DNA of 64,000 nt from Nonomuraea angiospora (lineage in GTDB: Bacteria > Actinomycetota > Actinomycetes > Streptosporangiales > Streptosporangiaceae), in assembly GCF_014873145.1 (NCBI RefSeq), contig NZ_JADBEK010000001.1, positions 4,216,001 through 4,280,000 on the forward strand. The letters run 5' to 3'. The first letter of the stretch is position 1. The number at the start of each line of letters is the position of its first letter. This document shows positions 26,404 through 34,262 of this stretch, one piece after another. Below the pieces are notes generated by a model, which was not told the DNA's origin, made no database searches, and saw only the letters and a program-made list of their open reading frames with translations. The position numbers were made by a program, and so were the translations under genes.

Positions 26404-26544
26404 TCAAGGCCCCGCCATGCCACCAGAGGTCTTGGCAAAGGTCAAGGCGTTCAGCCGCTCCGGGCGGTTCAATGTGACGGTGGCGATCTGGTCGGCGACT
26501 TCGTACTCGATCTCGGTGAAGTCTGTTCGGCTACTGATGTTCAT
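26404..26544 (-). pseudogene. Truncated enoyl-CoA hydratase (N-terminal fragment)
   Basis: 46 codons from ATG 26544, preceded directly by CGGAGG, give a peptide with TDFTEIEYEVADQIATVTL and NRPERLNALT. This is the first strand pair of the crotonase fold. After LNALT the sequence leaves the family and a stop follows at 26404, beside the TnpB left end. The rest of the gene (about 210 residues) is not on the other side of the element. It is a broken remnant. Confidence 0.85.
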
Positions 26545-26633
26545 CCTCCGATAAAGACATATTTCGTATTAGGTGCGTAGGCTGCCGCCTCTGTAAGAGG
26601 CCTAGCGTTGCAATTCGGGGAAACGGGGAAGGC

Positions 26634-28070
26634 GTGCGGCAGGCAAAGGAACCCTCGAGCGCCGGGGCGGTCCTCGGATGGCTGGCGCTGGCGGCGCTGG
26701 CGCCCGGGTCGGCCCATCTGCGCGTGGGTTGGCGCAGGACCGGACTCGCCCTGATCTCCTGTTACATCGTGGGCCTCCTGGCCTTGGTCGCGTTCGCGCT
26801 GACGACCGACAACCTGGTGGGCACGCTCATCGAGCGAATGACGACGATCATCGTGAGCGCCGCCGTGCTGGGCGTGGCCTGGTTCGCCGTGATCGTGCAC
26901 TCGTTCATCGTGCTGCGGCCGGGGCGGCTGCCACAAGGCGGGCAGATCGTCACCGGGACGCTGGCGGGGCTCCTCGCCGTCGCGGTGGTCCTCCCGTTCG
27001 GCGTGGTCACGCAGTACGTGTGGACCTTGCAGAGCACGGTCAACGACATCTTCCAGGAGACCCCGTCCGACGCCCCGCCGTCCGACGCCGCCGCCGCGGA
27101 GCGGCCGGAGGACCCGTGGGCGGGGCGGCAGCGGGTCAACATCCTGCTGCTGGGCGGCGACGCCGACGACAACCGGATCGGCGTCCGCACCGACAGCATG
27201 AACCTGGCCAGCGTCGATGTGAAGACCGGCAACACCGTGCTGTTCAGCCTGCCGCGCAACCTGGAGAACGTGCGCTTCCGCCCCGGCACGCCGATGGCCC
27301 AGCACTTCCCCAACGGCTTCCGCCTTCCGCCCGACCCCGGCGGCGGGCGCAGCGACCTGCTCAACAGCGTCTGGGAGTACGCCGACGCGCACCCGGAGAT
27401 CTTCGGCGGCAGGCAGCACCAGGGCCCGAGGGTGCTGATGGACACGATCGGCTACACCCTCGGGGTCAAGGTCGACTGGTACGCCCTGGTCAACATGTGG
27501 GGCTTCGCCCGGCTCATCGACGCCATCGGCGGTATCACGATCACCGTCGAGAAGGACGTGGTGTTCGGCAAGTACAACGAGGGCCTGGTCAAGGCCGGCA
27601 CGCGCAAGCTCAAGGGCGCCGACGCCATGTGGTACGCCCGCTCGCGCACGTTCAGCGACGACTACACCCGCATGCGCCGTCAGCGCTGCGTGCTCGGCGC
27701 GCTGCTCACCCAGGCGGACCCGGCGACCGTGCTGGCCCGCTTCAACCGGATCGCGCTGGCCACCAAGGAGCTGATCAGGACCGACATCCCGCGGGGGATG
27801 CTCAAGAACCTGGTGCCGCTGGCGCTGAAGGTCAAGAACGCCAAGGTGACGAGCGTGCAGTTCGTGCCGCCGCTGATCAGCACCGGCTATCCCGACTGGG
27901 AGAAGATCCGTACCATCGCGGCGAAGGAGATGCGGGACTCGGGCGAGACCAAGCCGCCCGTCGCCGCCACCGCCTCCGCCAGTCCGTCCCCCAAGAGGAC
28001 GGCGGCCGCCAAGAAGGCCGGTCAGAGCCCCGCGAAGGGCATCACGGACGGCTGCGACGGCTCGCTCTGA
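26634..28070 (+). CDS. LytR-CpsA-Psr (LCP) family cell-wall ligase
   Basis: 478 residues from GTG 26634 with GGGGAAGG just upstream. Three hydrophobic segments in the first 130 residues are followed by the extracellular LCP domain: ILLLGGDADDNRIGVRTDSMNL, then LFSLPRNLENVRF with the conserved Arg, then GFARLIDAIGGITI, and AMWYARSRTFSDDYTRMRRQR. LCP enzymes attach glycopolymers to peptidoglycan. It has three N-terminal helices rather than the usual one and a Lys/Ala/Pro-rich C-terminal tail. Confidence 0.92.
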   Translation: MRQAKEPSSAGAVLGWLALAALAPGSAHLRVGWRRTGLALISCYIVGLLALVAFALTTDNLVGTLIERMTTIIVSAAVLGVAWFAVIVHSFIVLRPGRLPQGGQIVTGTLAGLLAVAVVLPFGVVTQYVWTLQSTVNDIFQETPSDAPPSDAAAAERPEDPWAGRQRVNILLLGGDADDNRIGVRTDSMNLASVDVKTGNTVLFSLPRNLENVRFRPGTPMAQHFPNGFRLPPDPGGGRSDLLNSVWEYADAHPEIFGGRQHQGPRVLMDTIGYTLGVKVDWYALVNMWGFARLIDAIGGITITVEKDVVFGKYNEGLVKAGTRKLKGADAMWYARSRTFSDDYTRMRRQRCVLGALLTQADPATVLARFNRIALATKELIRTDIPRGMLKNLVPLALKVKNAKVTSVQFVPPLISTGYPDWEKIRTIAAKEMRDSGETKPPVAATASASPSPKRTAAAKKAGQSPAKGITDGCDGSL

Positions 28071-28085
28071 CCGGCTCGCGGCCTA

Positions 28086-28181
28086 CCCGCGGACCGGTTT
28101 ACCCCCGGGTAGACCTGCCCGCGGACCGGCCTACCCCCGGGTGGACCTGCCCGCGGACCGGCCTGCCCGCGGACCGACCGC
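28086..28181. repeat. 32-bp tandem repeats between convergent genes
   Basis: CCCGCGGACCGG starts at 28086, 28118, 28150 and 28166. The first two units are full length (32 bp, near identical), and the last are half units. Each contains the palindromes CCGCGG and CCCGGG, so the RNA would fold strongly and may end transcription of both convergent genes. Confidence 0.8.
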
Positions 28182-28188
28182 TCGCGGC

Positions 28189-29133
28189 CTACGCGCGGGC
28201 GACGATCCGGCCGACGGGGATCCCGCCGCCCAGCACGTCCACCTGCTCGAACGCCGCCGCCGTCGTGACGTCGCAGCCCATGCGCCGCAGGACCGCCAGG
28301 GCGACGGCCGTGGTGGCGCGCGGGCTGCCGTCGATGACCTTGACCGCCACCGAGTGACCCGACTCCAGGGCCACCACCAGCACGCCCTCCGCGCCGCCCT
28401 TGGCCACGGCGCCGGGCAGCGCCCGCATCAGCTCGGTGTTCTGGTGCCCGGTCCCGCCCACGTACTCGGGGTGCGCGCGCATGGCGTCGGCGACCTGGCG
28501 GGGCGCGCTGCCCGGCGCGGCCAGCACCAGGCCCTGCACGGCCCGCGCCAGCCCGGTCAGCGACAGGCCGAACAGCGGCGCGCCGCAGCCGTCCACCGCC
28601 ACGTGCGCGGTCTTCTCCCCCGCCAGCTCCTCGGTGACCGAACGGACCTGAAGCTGCAGGGGGTGGCCGGCCGACAGGTAGCCGGGCACGTCCCAGTCGT
28701 TGGCCACGGCGGCGGCGAGCATGGCGGCGTGCTTGCCGGAGCAGTTCATGCGCTCGCGGGACTGGCCGGCGCCCTGCCTGATGAGCCCGTACATGGTGGG
28801 GGCGTCCTCCGGCCACGACGGCGGGCAGGCCAGCGCGCCGAAGTCCAGGCCGTAGTCGTCGAGGATCTCGCGGACCAGCTCCACGTGGAAGTCCTCGCCC
28901 GTGTGGCTGCCCGCCGCGATGGCCAGCCGCGGCCCCGCCAGTGCCGCGCCGGCGATCAGGCAGGCCAGCGCCTGGAACGGCTTGGCGGACGAGCGCGGCA
29001 GCACCGGCGCGTCCACCTGCCCGAGGGTCACCTCGGGACGCCCCGACGGGTCGAGGCCGACGGCGCTGCCGTAATGGACGCTCTCCACGAATCCGGAGCG
29101 GATCACCTCGGCGAGCACAACTAGATCAGGCAC
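28189..29133 (-). CDS. L-asparaginase (type II / AnsA-Rhizobium family)
   Basis: 314 residues. SGFVESVHYGSAV at the start, RSSAKPFQALACL, AAGSHTGEDFH, NCSGKHAAML and VDGCGAPLFGLSL are the characteristic motifs of the thermolabile asparaginase family (PF06089) found in Rhizobium and actinobacteria. It hydrolyses asparagine to aspartate and ammonia. The permease gene follows upstream in the same direction with its stop at 29126, overlapping this start region by 8 bases. This links amino-acid uptake with breakdown. Confidence 0.92.
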   Translation of the reverse strand: MPDLVVLAEVIRSGFVESVHYGSAVGLDPSGRPEVTLGQVDAPVLPRSSAKPFQALACLIAGAALAGPRLAIAAGSHTGEDFHVELVREILDDYGLDFGALACPPSWPEDAPTMYGLIRQGAGQSRERMNCSGKHAAMLAAAVANDWDVPGYLSAGHPLQLQVRSVTEELAGEKTAHVAVDGCGAPLFGLSLTGLARAVQGLVLAAPGSAPRQVADAMRAHPEYVGGTGHQNTELMRALPGAVAKGGAEGVLVVALESGHSVAVKVIDGSPRATTAVALAVLRRMGCDVTTAAAFEQVDVLGGGIPVGRIVARA

Positions 29134-29950
29134 GAGCGGTTCTCCTGCTGAATCGGATGAGGGTGCCGGCCTGTCGCGCCTCCAGCGTGCGGGCCAGCTT
29201 GGACAGGGACACGTTGACCGCGAGATAGATCAACGCGACGACCAGGTACGTCTGGATGAGCAGGCCGTTGTAGGCCGCCAGCACCTTGCCGCTGTAGAGC
29301 AGCTCGCCGTAGCTGACGACGAAGCCCAGCGAGGTGTCCTTGAGCAGGCCGACCGACTGGCTGACGATCGACGGCAGCACGCGGCGGGCCGCCTGGGGCA
29401 GCACGACGAGGCGCATGGTCTGGAACGGCGTGAGGCCGACGGCCAGGCCCGCCTCGGTCTGGCCGCGTTCGACGGAGTTGATGCCGGCGCGGAAGATCTC
29501 GGCGAAGGCGGCCGCGTTCGAGACCGTCAAGGGCACGGCCAGCTTCCAGAACAGCGGCAGGTCCAGGCCGTAGCGCGGCAGCGCGAACAGCACCACGTAC
29601 ACCAGCAGCAGCGCCGGCACGACCCTGACGACCTCGACGTAGGCGGCGGCCGGGAGGCGGATCCACCTGCGGTGCGAGAGCCGCCCCAGGGCCAGGAGCA
29701 GGCCGAACGCCATGGACAGCGCCGCCGACACGACGGCCGCCAGGACCGTGGACCACAGCCCCGTCAGGAGGTAGCGCCACATCGGCCAGGTCGCGTACGG
29801 CTGCCAGCGGGCGGCGTCGAGCTGCCCGTTGGCCGCGAACTGCCGCACGGCCAGGACGGCGAGCGCGACGGCGGCCAGGACGCCCAGCACGGTCGCCACG
29901 CGGATGCGCCGGCGCGCCTTGGGGCCGGGTTCGTCGAAGAGGACGCTCAC
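29126..29950 (-). CDS. Amino-acid ABC transporter permease (GluD-like)
   Basis: 274 residues; GTG 29950 overlaps the stop of the partner permease (GTGA). About six hydrophobic segments are seen. The EAA loop is EAGLAVGLTPFQTMRLVVLPQA. An N-terminal extension precedes the HisM/GlnP-type domain (GLWSTVLAAVVSAALSM). It matches GluD of the actinobacterial glutamate importer in size and order. Confidence 0.93.
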   Translation of the reverse strand: MSVLFDEPGPKARRRIRVATVLGVLAAVALAVLAVRQFAANGQLDAARWQPYATWPMWRYLLTGLWSTVLAAVVSAALSMAFGLLLALGRLSHRRWIRLPAAAYVEVVRVVPALLLVYVVLFALPRYGLDLPLFWKLAVPLTVSNAAAFAEIFRAGINSVERGQTEAGLAVGLTPFQTMRLVVLPQAARRVLPSIVSQSVGLLKDTSLGFVVSYGELLYSGKVLAAYNGLLIQTYLVVALIYLAVNVSLSKLARTLEARQAGTLIRFSRRTARA

Positions 29951-30591
29951 CGCAGGATCACCAGCTTGCGTTCGAGCCGGCCGGTGGTGAATCCCACCGC
30001 CGCGGCGATCAGGGCGTACGCCAGGCCCGCGCCGACGAAGATCGGGATGGGCTGGGCCTCGACGAGGTTCACCCGGTTGGCGGCGGCCGTCAGGTCCACG
30101 ACGCCGACGGCGGCGGCCAGGGCGGTGTTCATCGTGGTGGCGATGAAGATGTTGCCGAGCGGCTGGACGACCGTGCGCAGCGCCTGCGGCAGGACCACGT
30201 GCCTGAGCGACTGGCTGAACGTCAGCCCGATCGCCCGCGCCGCCTCGCCCTGCCCCCTGCTCACCGAGTTCACGCCGGAGCGCAGGGCCTCGCCGACGTA
30301 CGCGGCCTCGTACACGGCGATGACCACGATGGCGGTGACCAGCGGCTCGGCCTGGACGCCGATCTCCGGCAGGCCGAAGAAGGCCAGGACGAGCAGGACG
30401 AGCAGCGGCAGGTTCTGGAAGGACTCCACGTACGCGGTGCCGATGGCGCGCAGCACCCGCACGGGGCTGACGCGCAGGGCGCACACCAGCGCCCCCAGCA
30501 CCGCCGCGCCCGCGAAGGACGCGGCGGTGAGCTGGAACGTCACGATCAGCCCCTGCCACAGCTCGGGCAGGTGATCGAGGAGAACGGACAT
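29947..30591 (-). CDS. Amino-acid ABC transporter permease (GluC-like)
   Basis: 214 residues, about five transmembrane helices, HisM family. The EAA loop reads GEAARAIGLTFSQSLRHVVLPQA. Start ATG 30591 overlaps the binding-protein stop by one base (TGATG). It is the GluC position of the importer. Confidence 0.93.
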   Translation of the reverse strand: MSVLLDHLPELWQGLIVTFQLTAASFAGAAVLGALVCALRVSPVRVLRAIGTAYVESFQNLPLLVLLVLAFFGLPEIGVQAEPLVTAIVVIAVYEAAYVGEALRSGVNSVSRGQGEAARAIGLTFSQSLRHVVLPQALRTVVQPLGNIFIATTMNTALAAAVGVVDLTAAANRVNLVEAQPIPIFVGAGLAYALIAAAVGFTTGRLERKLVILR

Positions 30592-31499
30592 CAGGACCCC
30601 GGCACGGAGCCGATCTGCGGCGGCTGGGGAGCGTCGCCGGTCACCACGGTGCCGATGGACTTCTTCCAGATCTCCTGCCAGACCCCGGTGTCCTGGGTCT
30701 TCTTCAGCCAGTCGTTGACGAACTTCTTGAACTGGTCGTCACCGTGCTTGAGCCCGATCCCGTACGGGTCCACGGTGAACGGCTTGGTGACGATCTCGAT
30801 CGACGGGTCCTTCTTGGCGTCCGCGATGAGGAGCGTCTCATCCTGCACGTAGGCCACGCCCCGGTCCTGCTTGAGCGCCTGGACGCACTCCGGGTCGCTG
30901 CCGAAGGTGATGATCTCCGCCTGCGGCGCCAGCTTCTTGATCGCGGGGATGGCCGGGGTGTTCGCGCCCGCCAGGACCTTCTTGCCGTTCAGGTCCTCCG
31001 GCTTGGCGATGCCCGTCGTGCCCTTCTTCACCGCGATCGTCAGCCCCGAGGTGTAGTACGGGCCCGCGAACGCCACCTGCTTCGCCCGCTCCTCGGTGAT
31101 CGTGTACGTCTGGAAGACGACGTCCACGGTCCCGTTGGCCAGCAGCGCCTCCCGGGTCTCCGACGCCGAGTTGACGATCTTCACCTTGGGCTCGCCCAGG
31201 ATGTACTTGGCCAGCGCCTTGCCCATGTCCGCGTCGAACCCCTCGACCTCGCCGGTGGCGGGGTTCTGCTGGGAGAGCAGGGGCGCGTCCAGCGAGCCGC
31301 CCACGAGGAGCTCGCCGCGCTGTTTGATCTTCTCCATGGTGGAGCCGGGCAGGATGTCGGCCGCCGCCGCGACGGGCGCCTTGGCCAGGACGTCGGCGCC
31401 CTTCTCGGACGGCGCTCCGGGCACGGCGGGACTACTCGACTCACCACAGGCCGCCAGCGCTAAGAGCGAGACGGCGACGACGGCGACAAACCTCTTCAT
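30591..31499 (-). CDS. Amino-acid ABC transporter substrate-binding lipoprotein (GluB-like)
   Basis: 302 residues. Lipobox LLALAACG (Cys18) shows a lipid-anchored protein. The SBP_bac_3 fold is clear: GELLVGGSLDAPLLS, VEGFDADMGKALAKYI, ETREALLANGTVDVVFQTYTI and GIGLKHGDDQFKKFVN. It should bind glutamate or a similar amino acid. It is the first gene of the operon with the two permeases and the asparaginase. No ATP-binding subunit (GluA) is present in the cluster. Confidence 0.93.
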   Translation of the reverse strand: MKRFVAVVAVSLLALAACGESSSPAVPGAPSEKGADVLAKAPVAAAADILPGSTMEKIKQRGELLVGGSLDAPLLSQQNPATGEVEGFDADMGKALAKYILGEPKVKIVNSASETREALLANGTVDVVFQTYTITEERAKQVAFAGPYYTSGLTIAVKKGTTGIAKPEDLNGKKVLAGANTPAIPAIKKLAPQAEIITFGSDPECVQALKQDRGVAYVQDETLLIADAKKDPSIEIVTKPFTVDPYGIGLKHGDDQFKKFVNDWLKKTQDTGVWQEIWKKSIGTVVTGDAPQPPQIGSVPGS

Positions 31500-31512
31500 G
31501 AACGGTCACTTC

Positions 31513-31526
31513 CTTCGATTTCGAAG
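31513..31526. promoter_or_regulatory. 14-bp perfect palindrome upstream of the ABC operon
   Basis: CTTCGATTTCGAAG is a perfect inverted repeat ending 13 bases before the binding-protein start codon. It lies in the divergent gap with the ROK regulator, whose HTH might bind it (inference). Confidence 0.35.
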
Positions 31527-31605
31527 ATAGGCCGGACCGTAGTGGGTGATTTCGTAGCAAGTCAATACGTTGTCGGCCTAAGTCCGGACATGGTAGGTAT
31601 CTCAC

Positions 31606-32742
31606 ATGAAGCAGCGGCTGCCCGTGCAGGGGGCACAGGGCGACCTGCTGAGACTCGTCGCCACCGGCAAGGCCGAGTCACGCGCCGACCTCGCCCGCTT
31701 ATCCGGCCTGGCGGCCTCCAGCGTGTCGCTGCGCGTGGAGGAGCTCATAGACGCGGGCCTGCTGGCCGAGGAGGGCTCGGGCACCTCGCGCGGCGGCCGC
31801 CGCCCCCGCCGGCTGCGGCTCTCCCCCGGCGCCGGCGTGCTGGCCGTCGCCGACCTGGGCGCCCACCACGTACGCCTCGGCCTCCTGGACCTCAGCGGCA
31901 CGCCTCTCGTCATCGAGGAGCGCGGCTGCGAGATCAACGACGGCCCGCAGGTCACCCTGGACCGCATCGCGGACGCGTTCGACGAGCTGCTGGCCGCCCA
32001 CGTGCCCCCGTCGGTCCCCCTGCGGGGGGTGGGCACCGGCATCCCGGGCCCGGTGGACCCGTCGAGCCTGCGCGTGGTGACGCCCTCGCGCATGCCCGGC
32101 TGGAACGAGTTCCCGGTGGCCGACCACCTGGCCGCCCGCTACGACCTGCCGATCCTCGTCGAGAACGACGCCAACCTGATGGCCGCGGGCGAGGCGCGCT
32201 GGTGGCCCGGCAGCCAGAACCTCATGATCGTCAAGGCCGGCACGGGCATAGGCTGCGGCGTCATCGTCAACGGCCGCCTGCACCGGGGCAGGGGCGCGGC
32301 CGGCGACATCAGCCACGTGCGGGTGCGCTCGGACTCCTCGGTCGTGTGCGCCTGCGGGCATCCGGACTGCCTGGAGGCGTACGCGAGCGGTGCCGCCCTC
32401 ATGGCGGCCCTGCGCGAGTCCGGCATCGAGGTGACCCGCACGGCGGACATCGTCACCCTGGTCAACGACGCCATCCCGGAGGCCACGAGCCTGGCCCGCA
32501 CCGCGGGCCGGCGCATCGGCGAGGTCCTGACGGTGCTGGTGAACTTCTTCAACCCGGACGTGGTGGCGGTGGGCGGCAGCCTGTCGGCGGCGGAGCCGCT
32601 GATCACCTCGATCAGGGCGGCGGTGTGGGAACGCTGCCTGCCGCTGGCGACGCGCGACCTGGAGATAGCCCCTGCCCGGGGCGGCCGGGACGCGGCCCTG
32701 CTGGGCGCCGGCACCCTCCTGCTGGAGGCCGCCCTGGCCTGA
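31606..32742 (+). CDS. ROK-family transcriptional regulator
   Basis: 378 residues. A winged helix-turn-helix occupies residues about 10-65 (SRADLARLSGLAASSVSLRVEEL). The ROK sugar-kinase-like part has VAVADLGAHHVRLGLLDL, PGPVDPSSL, ENDANLMAAGE and a zinc site CACGHPDCLEAYAS. The lack of an obvious change in these motifs does not tell whether kinase activity is retained. It is divergent from the amino-acid transporter operon, which is unusual since ROK repressors normally control sugar uptake. Confidence 0.92.
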   Translation: MKQRLPVQGAQGDLLRLVATGKAESRADLARLSGLAASSVSLRVEELIDAGLLAEEGSGTSRGGRRPRRLRLSPGAGVLAVADLGAHHVRLGLLDLSGTPLVIEERGCEINDGPQVTLDRIADAFDELLAAHVPPSVPLRGVGTGIPGPVDPSSLRVVTPSRMPGWNEFPVADHLAARYDLPILVENDANLMAAGEARWWPGSQNLMIVKAGTGIGCGVIVNGRLHRGRGAAGDISHVRVRSDSSVVCACGHPDCLEAYASGAALMAALRESGIEVTRTADIVTLVNDAIPEATSLARTAGRRIGEVLTVLVNFFNPDVVAVGGSLSAAEPLITSIRAAVWERCLPLATRDLEIAPARGGRDAALLGAGTLLLEAALA

Positions 32743-32758
32743 CGCGTCTCGGATGCCC

Positions 32759-32784
32759 CGGCGGGCTCGGTCCTCAGCCCGCCG
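32759..32784. terminator. Bidirectional terminator hairpin
   Basis: CGGCGGGCT (32759-32767) pairs exactly with AGCCCGCCG (32776-32784) over 8 bases, in the gap and end codons between the convergent ROK and zincin genes. Confidence 0.65.
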
Positions 32785-33505
32785 CGGCCGGCATGCGGAA
32801 GACGTCGGGGAAGGCCTGTCCTGCTGACAGCCGTTCGACGAGGGTTCGTACGGCCTCCTTCCCGCCGTTCGCGCCCACCCAGCGGCTCACCTGGCAGGCG
32901 GCCTGGGCGTACGTCCGGGGATCGGCCGATGCCGCCCGCAGCCACTCGTCCAGCGTGACAGGGAGGGGCTGACGGGGGTCGACCAGGCACCGGTCGCCGG
33001 TCGGCGCGAGGTAGCGGGGGTCGTCGCTGACCAGGACGGCGAGACCCTCGTCGAACCACTGCGGGACCTCGGCGCCGTTGAGCCGGGCGTGCAGCTCCAC
33101 GTGGGTCATCTCGTGCGAGGCGATCACGGGATCGACGCCGCGCGGGGACAGCATCACCGCGCGGTTGAGCACGGCGATGCCGCGTTCGCCGCCGCCGCCG
33201 ATCCTGCGGTAGCAGTCGTCGGACAGGCACACGAGAAGGTCCGGAGAGCTCTTCCGCCCGCCGAAGAAGTCGCGCACCCGCTGGTTGGCCTGCTCGACGA
33301 CCTCGCTCACCTGCCGGCGCCGGGCCGGCGGCAGGCCGAGCTCGACGTACGCGCCGGGCTGCAGCCGTTCCAGGCCGTAACAGCCGGGGCAGGTGGTGGC
33401 CGCGACGGACGGGAAGGCGATCGCCGTCACCACCACGGCGGCGGTGAGGAGCACCGCGACGGCGGCGCCCGCGATCCGCCAGGGTCTACCTTTTCGTTGC
33501 CTCAC
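32774..33505 (-). CDS. Membrane-anchored zinc metalloprotease (gluzincin, MA-like)
   Basis: 243 residues from GTG 33505 (VRQRKGRPWRIAG), with GGAGG about 12 bases upstream. The longer open frame upstream is not protein-like. One transmembrane helix (VAVLLTAAVVVTAIAF) is followed by an outside domain with HExxH in ASHEMTHVELHAR and a second glutamate in PQWFDEGLAVLVS, the peptidase-MA arrangement. Two Cys pairs are present (TCPGCYG, VCLSDDCYR). The substrate is unknown. Confidence 0.85.
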   Translation of the reverse strand: MRQRKGRPWRIAGAAVAVLLTAAVVVTAIAFPSVAATTCPGCYGLERLQPGAYVELGLPPARRRQVSEVVEQANQRVRDFFGGRKSSPDLLVCLSDDCYRRIGGGGERGIAVLNRAVMLSPRGVDPVIASHEMTHVELHARLNGAEVPQWFDEGLAVLVSDDPRYLAPTGDRCLVDPRQPLPVTLDEWLRAASADPRTYAQAACQVSRWVGANGGKEAVRTLVERLSAGQAFPDVFRMPAAAG

Positions 33506-33630
33506 GTGTACGTGGTCCTCCGGGATGACAGGGGGTTGGCCGTCGTGTTCGATCGTACGGCTGTCAGAGGGCCTGATCGGCCACCCGGGCCGGCCGCGGC
33601 GCGGTTCGGCGGAGGCCGGAAATCGAAGTG

Positions 33631-34262
33631 CGCCGGCAGCGGTTCGGATGCGATCCTCCAGACGTGGATGAGCCCCGGTGCGGCGGGGGTCGTGACGCGC
33701 GAGGCGGCGTCCGAGGTGGGGCGGCTGCTGCGTGCCGTGCACTCCCTTCCCGTGCGGGGGGGCAGGCTTCTTCAAGGAGGCGCCCGGCCCGCCCCCGTGC
33801 GCCGGTGCGGGGACGTGGGCTGAGCAGGCCGCGGGGCTGGCGGATCGGCTCGGCCCTGTCGCCGGCGCCGCGATCCTGACCCCGGCGCTCCATGCCCGAT
33901 GCCGGGATCTCCTCCTGGACGGGACTCGCTGGGATCAGCCCTGCGTGTACGTGCACGGTGATTTCCACCCGCGGCATCTGCTGTCGGCCGGGTCCCGGAT
34001 CGAGGCGGTCATCGACTGGGCGCACTGCGGCGCGGCCGGTCCATGGCTGGACCTGGCCAGGATGGACTTCCGCGAGCCCGGCTCGCAGCGCGCGATGCTC
34101 GACGCGTACTTCCCGGCGGGAATTCCGGCCGACACGCCACAGCACCTGGCGAACCACCGGCTGCTCTACATGCTGCTGGCACTCGTGTGGGAGTACGAGT
34201 GCGGCGGGGACTGGCTGCACGAGCGCGTGCCGGGCATCGAATCGGCACTCGCCGCCCTCTAG
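33631..34262 (+). pseudogene. Broken aminoglycoside-phosphotransferase-family kinase
   Basis: The first part reads GSDAILQTWMSPGAAGVVTREAASEVGRLLRAVHSLPV in outline. It must change frame at a run of seven G (about 33754-33760) to continue as GGAGFFKEAPGPP and then the APH core: YVHGDFHPRHLL (catalytic loop) and EAVIDWAHCGAAGPWLDLARM (Mg-binding Asp). The N-lobe of about 90 residues is absent upstream. Its stop overlaps the convergent CoxL-type gene. A one-base sequencing error at the G-run could explain the shift but not the missing N-lobe. Confidence 0.75.
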
